Below are positions 61,280 through 64,000 of a stretch of DNA of 64,000 nt, in pieces; within the stretch, counting starts at the first letter, position 1; every line of letters starts with the position of its first letter. The notes below the pieces were generated by a model. It did no database searches. It was not told where the DNA came from and saw only the letters and a program-made list of their open reading frames with translations. The stretch is from Bog-105 sp965277435 (GTDB lineage: Bacteria > Acidobacteriota > Terriglobia > Bryobacterales > Bryobacteraceae): positions 3,348,001 through 3,412,000 of the forward strand of contig OZ255821.1 of NCBI GenBank assembly GCA_965277435.1. Direction: 5' to 3'. The position numbers and the translations under genes are program-made.

Positions 61280-63748
61280 TTAGTGCTCCATCCGCAGCGT
61301 CTCTGCCGGGTCGATATGTGTAGCATCGAGAACCGGACCAATTGTCGCCGCCATCGCGACCAGTCCAACAAACACACCCGCAGCCGCGAACGACAACGAA
61401 TCCGCCGGAGTGAGCCCATACAACAAAGATCGAAGCGCCGGGCCTATCATCAATGCCCCCGCCAAGCCGACCAAAATTCCGCCAAACGTCATCAAGAATG
61501 TCTGGCGCGTCACCAGCGCCGCCACTTGAACCGGGCGCGCTCCCAACGCCATTCGAATGCCAATTTCAGGCCTTCGTTGCACGACCGCATAAGCCAGCAA
61601 TCCATACAGGCCAACTCCGGCCAGCACCGCCGCCACCATTCCGAACAGAGAAGCCAGCGTCGCCACAGTGCGCTCCGGAGCCGTGGTCTCTTCTATCTCC
61701 CGCTGCAGCGTGCCGACTTCCAGAAACGGCAAATCCGGCGCAACTTGTGCTGCTGCTCGCCGCACCGGCTCCAATACCGCCTCCGGCCGCCCACGCGTAC
61801 GCACGTTCAACACGAACGAATCGAAATCCATCTGGAGCAGGTAGTACATCGGGCGAATCGGTTCGCGCAACGACCTGTATTTGGCGTCGCTCACCACCCC
61901 GATGATTTGAAAAGACGGTCCAGCCACACTCCCCTCTACTGCCGTCCCAAACCGCTTGCCTACCGCATCCACACCCGGAAAAAAACGTCGTTCAAACGCT
62001 TCGTTCACAATCGCTCTCGTCAGTGTCGCTTGTTTCGGCTGGGGAACATCGCTGGCCGCGAAATCGCGCCCGGCTAAAACCCGCATCCCCATCGTCTTGA
62101 AATATTCGGGCGACACATCGTTGTTGTTTGTATTCATGAAATCGGCCCACCCGATTTTTTCGCCGGCGCGTGCCACGCTCCCGCTCCTTCCATGTGAACG
62201 CATAACGCCAAACGAAGACGTGGCGACCGACTCTACGCCCGGAATCGCTCTCACCCGCTCCATCAGCCCGCGCAAGAAGCCCGGCGCTGCTTTATATCCC
62301 TCCAGATCGCAAGTAAACGTTGCGACGGCCTCTTTATCGAAGCCTGCAGGCGTATGCGCCAAACGTTCAAAACTGCGCGCCAGCAGCCCCGCGCCCACCA
62401 GCAGAAATGTGCATAGCGCAATCTGCGTACCAATTAAAATCCGCCGCCCGCCGAACCCGCTGCTCACCTTCGCCCTGCGCAGCACACTCTCGATCCTCAA
62501 CTGCAGAATCGCCGGCGCGGCACTCGTCGCCATCAGCAGCGTCAGCGCGATTGAAGTCGCCAGCAAAAACAGCAACACCCGCCCGTGAATGCCCGCATTG
62601 ATCGAGACCGGCACAATCGAAGTGTAAAGATCCCGCACCGGCGGTAGTAGCCGCAAAACAAGCGGCGTCATCGCGATCGCCACCAGCCACGCTGCGGCCG
62701 TCGCCATCGCCGACAACAGCAGACCTTCCATTGCCATTTGCCGCGCCAACCGCCAGGGACTCGCCCCAATAGCCAGCTTGACCGCCATCTCCTGACGCCG
62801 CGCCGCCGTTTGCGCCAGCAACAACCCCGCCACATTCAGGCCTACAATCAAAACCAGCACGGCCACCGCCGTCATTGCGAGCTTCAGCGCCTCTTCCAAA
62901 CTGTCGCGCAATATCGACGTCCCACGCTCAAGCCGTTCCAACGCCATGCCTCGTTTCAAAAGCGCCGCCGCCTCTTCCGGTGATCCCTTCTCGTGACGCA
63001 GGTAGTAATCCTTCATGGTCGAATGCCAGATCGCCAGGCACTCTGCCTCCGCCCGCTCAGGAGTGCCATCAGGTTTCAACCGCCCCGTCAACTCGAACAT
63101 GGCCGCTTCAATCCTCGAATCTGCCAACAGTGGAAACGCTCGTAAAGGAATGCGAATATCCGGAGCCGTGTCTGCCGAAAGCCCGTTGAACTCCCTCGGC
63201 ATCACCCCCACAATCAACAGCCGGTGTCCGTTTACCGTGACGGTCTTCCCTCCGATCGCCTGCCGGTCACCCCCGAACCTCCTTCGCCAGAACCCGTAAC
63301 TCAACACCGCCGGAGGCGTGCCCGAACTCTGCGCCGCGTCATCCGCCATCAGCACGCGCCCCACGAACGCCCTCACTCCCAGTGCCTGAAAAAATTCCGG
63401 TGTGACCGCATGCACCGTGATCTGCTCCGCTGGCGCCGGCTCAGTCATCCGGAACCGCATGTCCAGGCCCGTCTCGCCGAACACGAACTGCAGAGCCGCG
63501 CCATGCTCCCGGACCGCTTCGTAATAAGCAAAAGGAAAATAGCTTCTCGGCGGAAGCTTGGGAAGCTGCTGCACCATCCTGACCAACTGCGCGGGATCCC
63601 GCACCGGCAGCGGCCGCAACAACACTGCATCGAACAGGCCGAAAACCGCCGTACTCGCGCCCATGCCCAGCGCCAGCAGGCCCACCATCAGCGCCGTCGA
63701 TCCGGGCCTCCGAGCCAACGTGCGCCACGCCAACCGCAAGTCATTCAT
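61280..63748 (-). CDS. ADOP-type ABC transporter permease (MacB/FtsX-like)
   Basis: The 822-residue protein starts DLRLAWRTLARRPGSTALMV with TM1, a MacB-like periplasmic domain, LNVAGLLLAQTAARRQEMAV and KLAIGASPWRLARQMAMEGL in the first FtsX unit, a second periplasmic domain, and PEIGIRMALGARPVQVAALV in the second. It ends near IDPAETLRMEH. As with the other two copies, no ATPase gene is adjacent. It ends 8 bases from the convergent small secreted protein gene. Confidence 0.87.
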   Translation of the reverse strand: MNDLRLAWRTLARRPGSTALMVGLLALGMGASTAVFGLFDAVLLRPLPVRDPAQLVRMVQQLPKLPPRSYFPFAYYEAVREHGAALQFVFGETGLDMRFRMTEPAPAEQITVHAVTPEFFQALGVRAFVGRVLMADDAAQSSGTPPAVLSYGFWRRRFGGDRQAIGGKTVTVNGHRLLIVGVMPREFNGLSADTAPDIRIPLRAFPLLADSRIEAAMFELTGRLKPDGTPERAEAECLAIWHSTMKDYYLRHEKGSPEEAAALLKRGMALERLERGTSILRDSLEEALKLAMTAVAVLVLIVGLNVAGLLLAQTAARRQEMAVKLAIGASPWRLARQMAMEGLLLSAMATAAAWLVAIAMTPLVLRLLPPVRDLYTSIVPVSINAGIHGRVLLFLLATSIALTLLMATSAAPAILQLRIESVLRRAKVSSGFGGRRILIGTQIALCTFLLVGAGLLARSFERLAHTPAGFDKEAVATFTCDLEGYKAAPGFLRGLMERVRAIPGVESVATSSFGVMRSHGRSGSVARAGEKIGWADFMNTNNNDVSPEYFKTMGMRVLAGRDFAASDVPQPKQATLTRAIVNEAFERRFFPGVDAVGKRFGTAVEGSVAGPSFQIIGVVSDAKYRSLREPIRPMYYLLQMDFDSFVLNVRTRGRPEAVLEPVRRAAAQVAPDLPFLEVGTLQREIEETTAPERTVATLASLFGMVAAVLAGVGLYGLLAYAVVQRRPEIGIRMALGARPVQVAALVTRQTFLMTFGGILVGLAGALMIGPALRSLLYGLTPADSLSFAAAGVFVGLVAMAATIGPVLDATHIDPAETLRMEH

Positions 63749-63825
63749 GCAAACTATTCTATGGGCCCAAACCCGTTTGCTTCTATGGAATTGATTTGTG
63801 AGTTGACCCAGAAGACAATGACAGA

Positions 63826-64000
63826 ATGAGGGCTCAGAAAGTCATCGACAAATCGGGTCGCGTCTTGATCCCCAACCTCTTGCGGGACGAGTTTCATCTG
63901 GAGCCCGGCGACACTCTCGAACTAGAAACCGCCGGTGAGCAGATCGTTCTCCGTCCGGTCCGCGGTACGGGACCGCTAAGCAAAGAGCACGGTATCTGGG
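63826..64000 (+). CDS. AbrB/SpoVT-type DNA-binding protein, probable antitoxin (cut by window end)
   Basis: Fifty-eight codons are visible: RAQKVIDKSGRVLIPNLLRD, then FHLEPGDTLELETAGEQIVL and RPVRG. This is the swapped-hairpin AbrB fold (K-x-G-R-V-x-I-P, then a basic/acidic beta hairpin) of VapB/MazE-like antitoxins. A PIN-domain toxin gene would be expected just beyond the window; that is inference. Confidence 0.85.
   Translation, partial: MRAQKVIDKSGRVLIPNLLRDEFHLEPGDTLELETAGEQIVLRPVRGTGPLSKEHGIW

Overview
The window looks like chromosome from an Acidobacteriota member, most likely the Solibacter/Bryobacter group. The support is three very large MacB/FtsX-type permeases with no ATPase partner (the 'ADOP' permeases typical of that phylum), an Oar-like TonB-dependent receptor with an N-terminal carboxypeptidase-regulatory domain beside a membrane-anchored winged-helix regulator, a PEP-CTERM fragment, high GC, and many secreted proteins of unknown function. 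This assignment comes from gene content only.

Layout. 0-18.4 kb: the end of bamA and skp, a secreted DUF4097 protein, an SGNH hydrolase, a ROK kinase/sugar-porter pair, a class III aminotransferase, an acyltransferase, rpiA, an aldo/keto reductase, a VOC protein, two ADOP permeases and a carboxylesterase. 18.5-34.2 kb: an accessory island rich in decayed mobile DNA. It holds a frameshifted IS110-family transposase, an IS481-type remnant, and a tyrosine recombinase/IS91-transposase unit split by an IS256-family element. It also holds a DUF262 + HEPN gene pair split by a second IS256-family element with an 8-bp target duplication, an ECF42-like sigma factor with YCII (DGPF) and DHFR-like genes, a PEP-CTERM remnant, and a ~67-bp tandem repeat array. 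A GH13 gene lies among them and looks intact.

34.2-50 kb: the TonB receptor and its divergent regulator, mutY, uvrA, selA, the pyrR-pyrB-pyrC operon (opposite strand), hom and a tRNA-Ser(GCT). 50-52 kb: a GNAT gene, a minimal-nucleotidyltransferase/HepT pair whose HepT half is frameshifted, and a TonB-receptor remnant. 52-64 kb: yebC, then a tightly overlapping ruvC-unknown-deoB-tpiA run, a secreted protein, the prfA-prmC-dinB operon (minus strand), a third ADOP permease and the start of an AbrB-type antitoxin gene.

The points that most repay a second look are: (1) the decayed DUF262/HEPN defence-like pair, which can be rebuilt across its IS insertion; (2) prmC and dinB lying in one frame separated by a single TAG, with dinB lacking any canonical start that keeps its first catalytic aspartate, directly behind the gene for the release factor that reads TAG; (3) a hairpin that holds the Shine-Dalgarno of the recombinase in its loop and the start codon in its stem; and (4) the tandem repeats after the TonB receptor. 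I found no CRISPR array and no intact phage.
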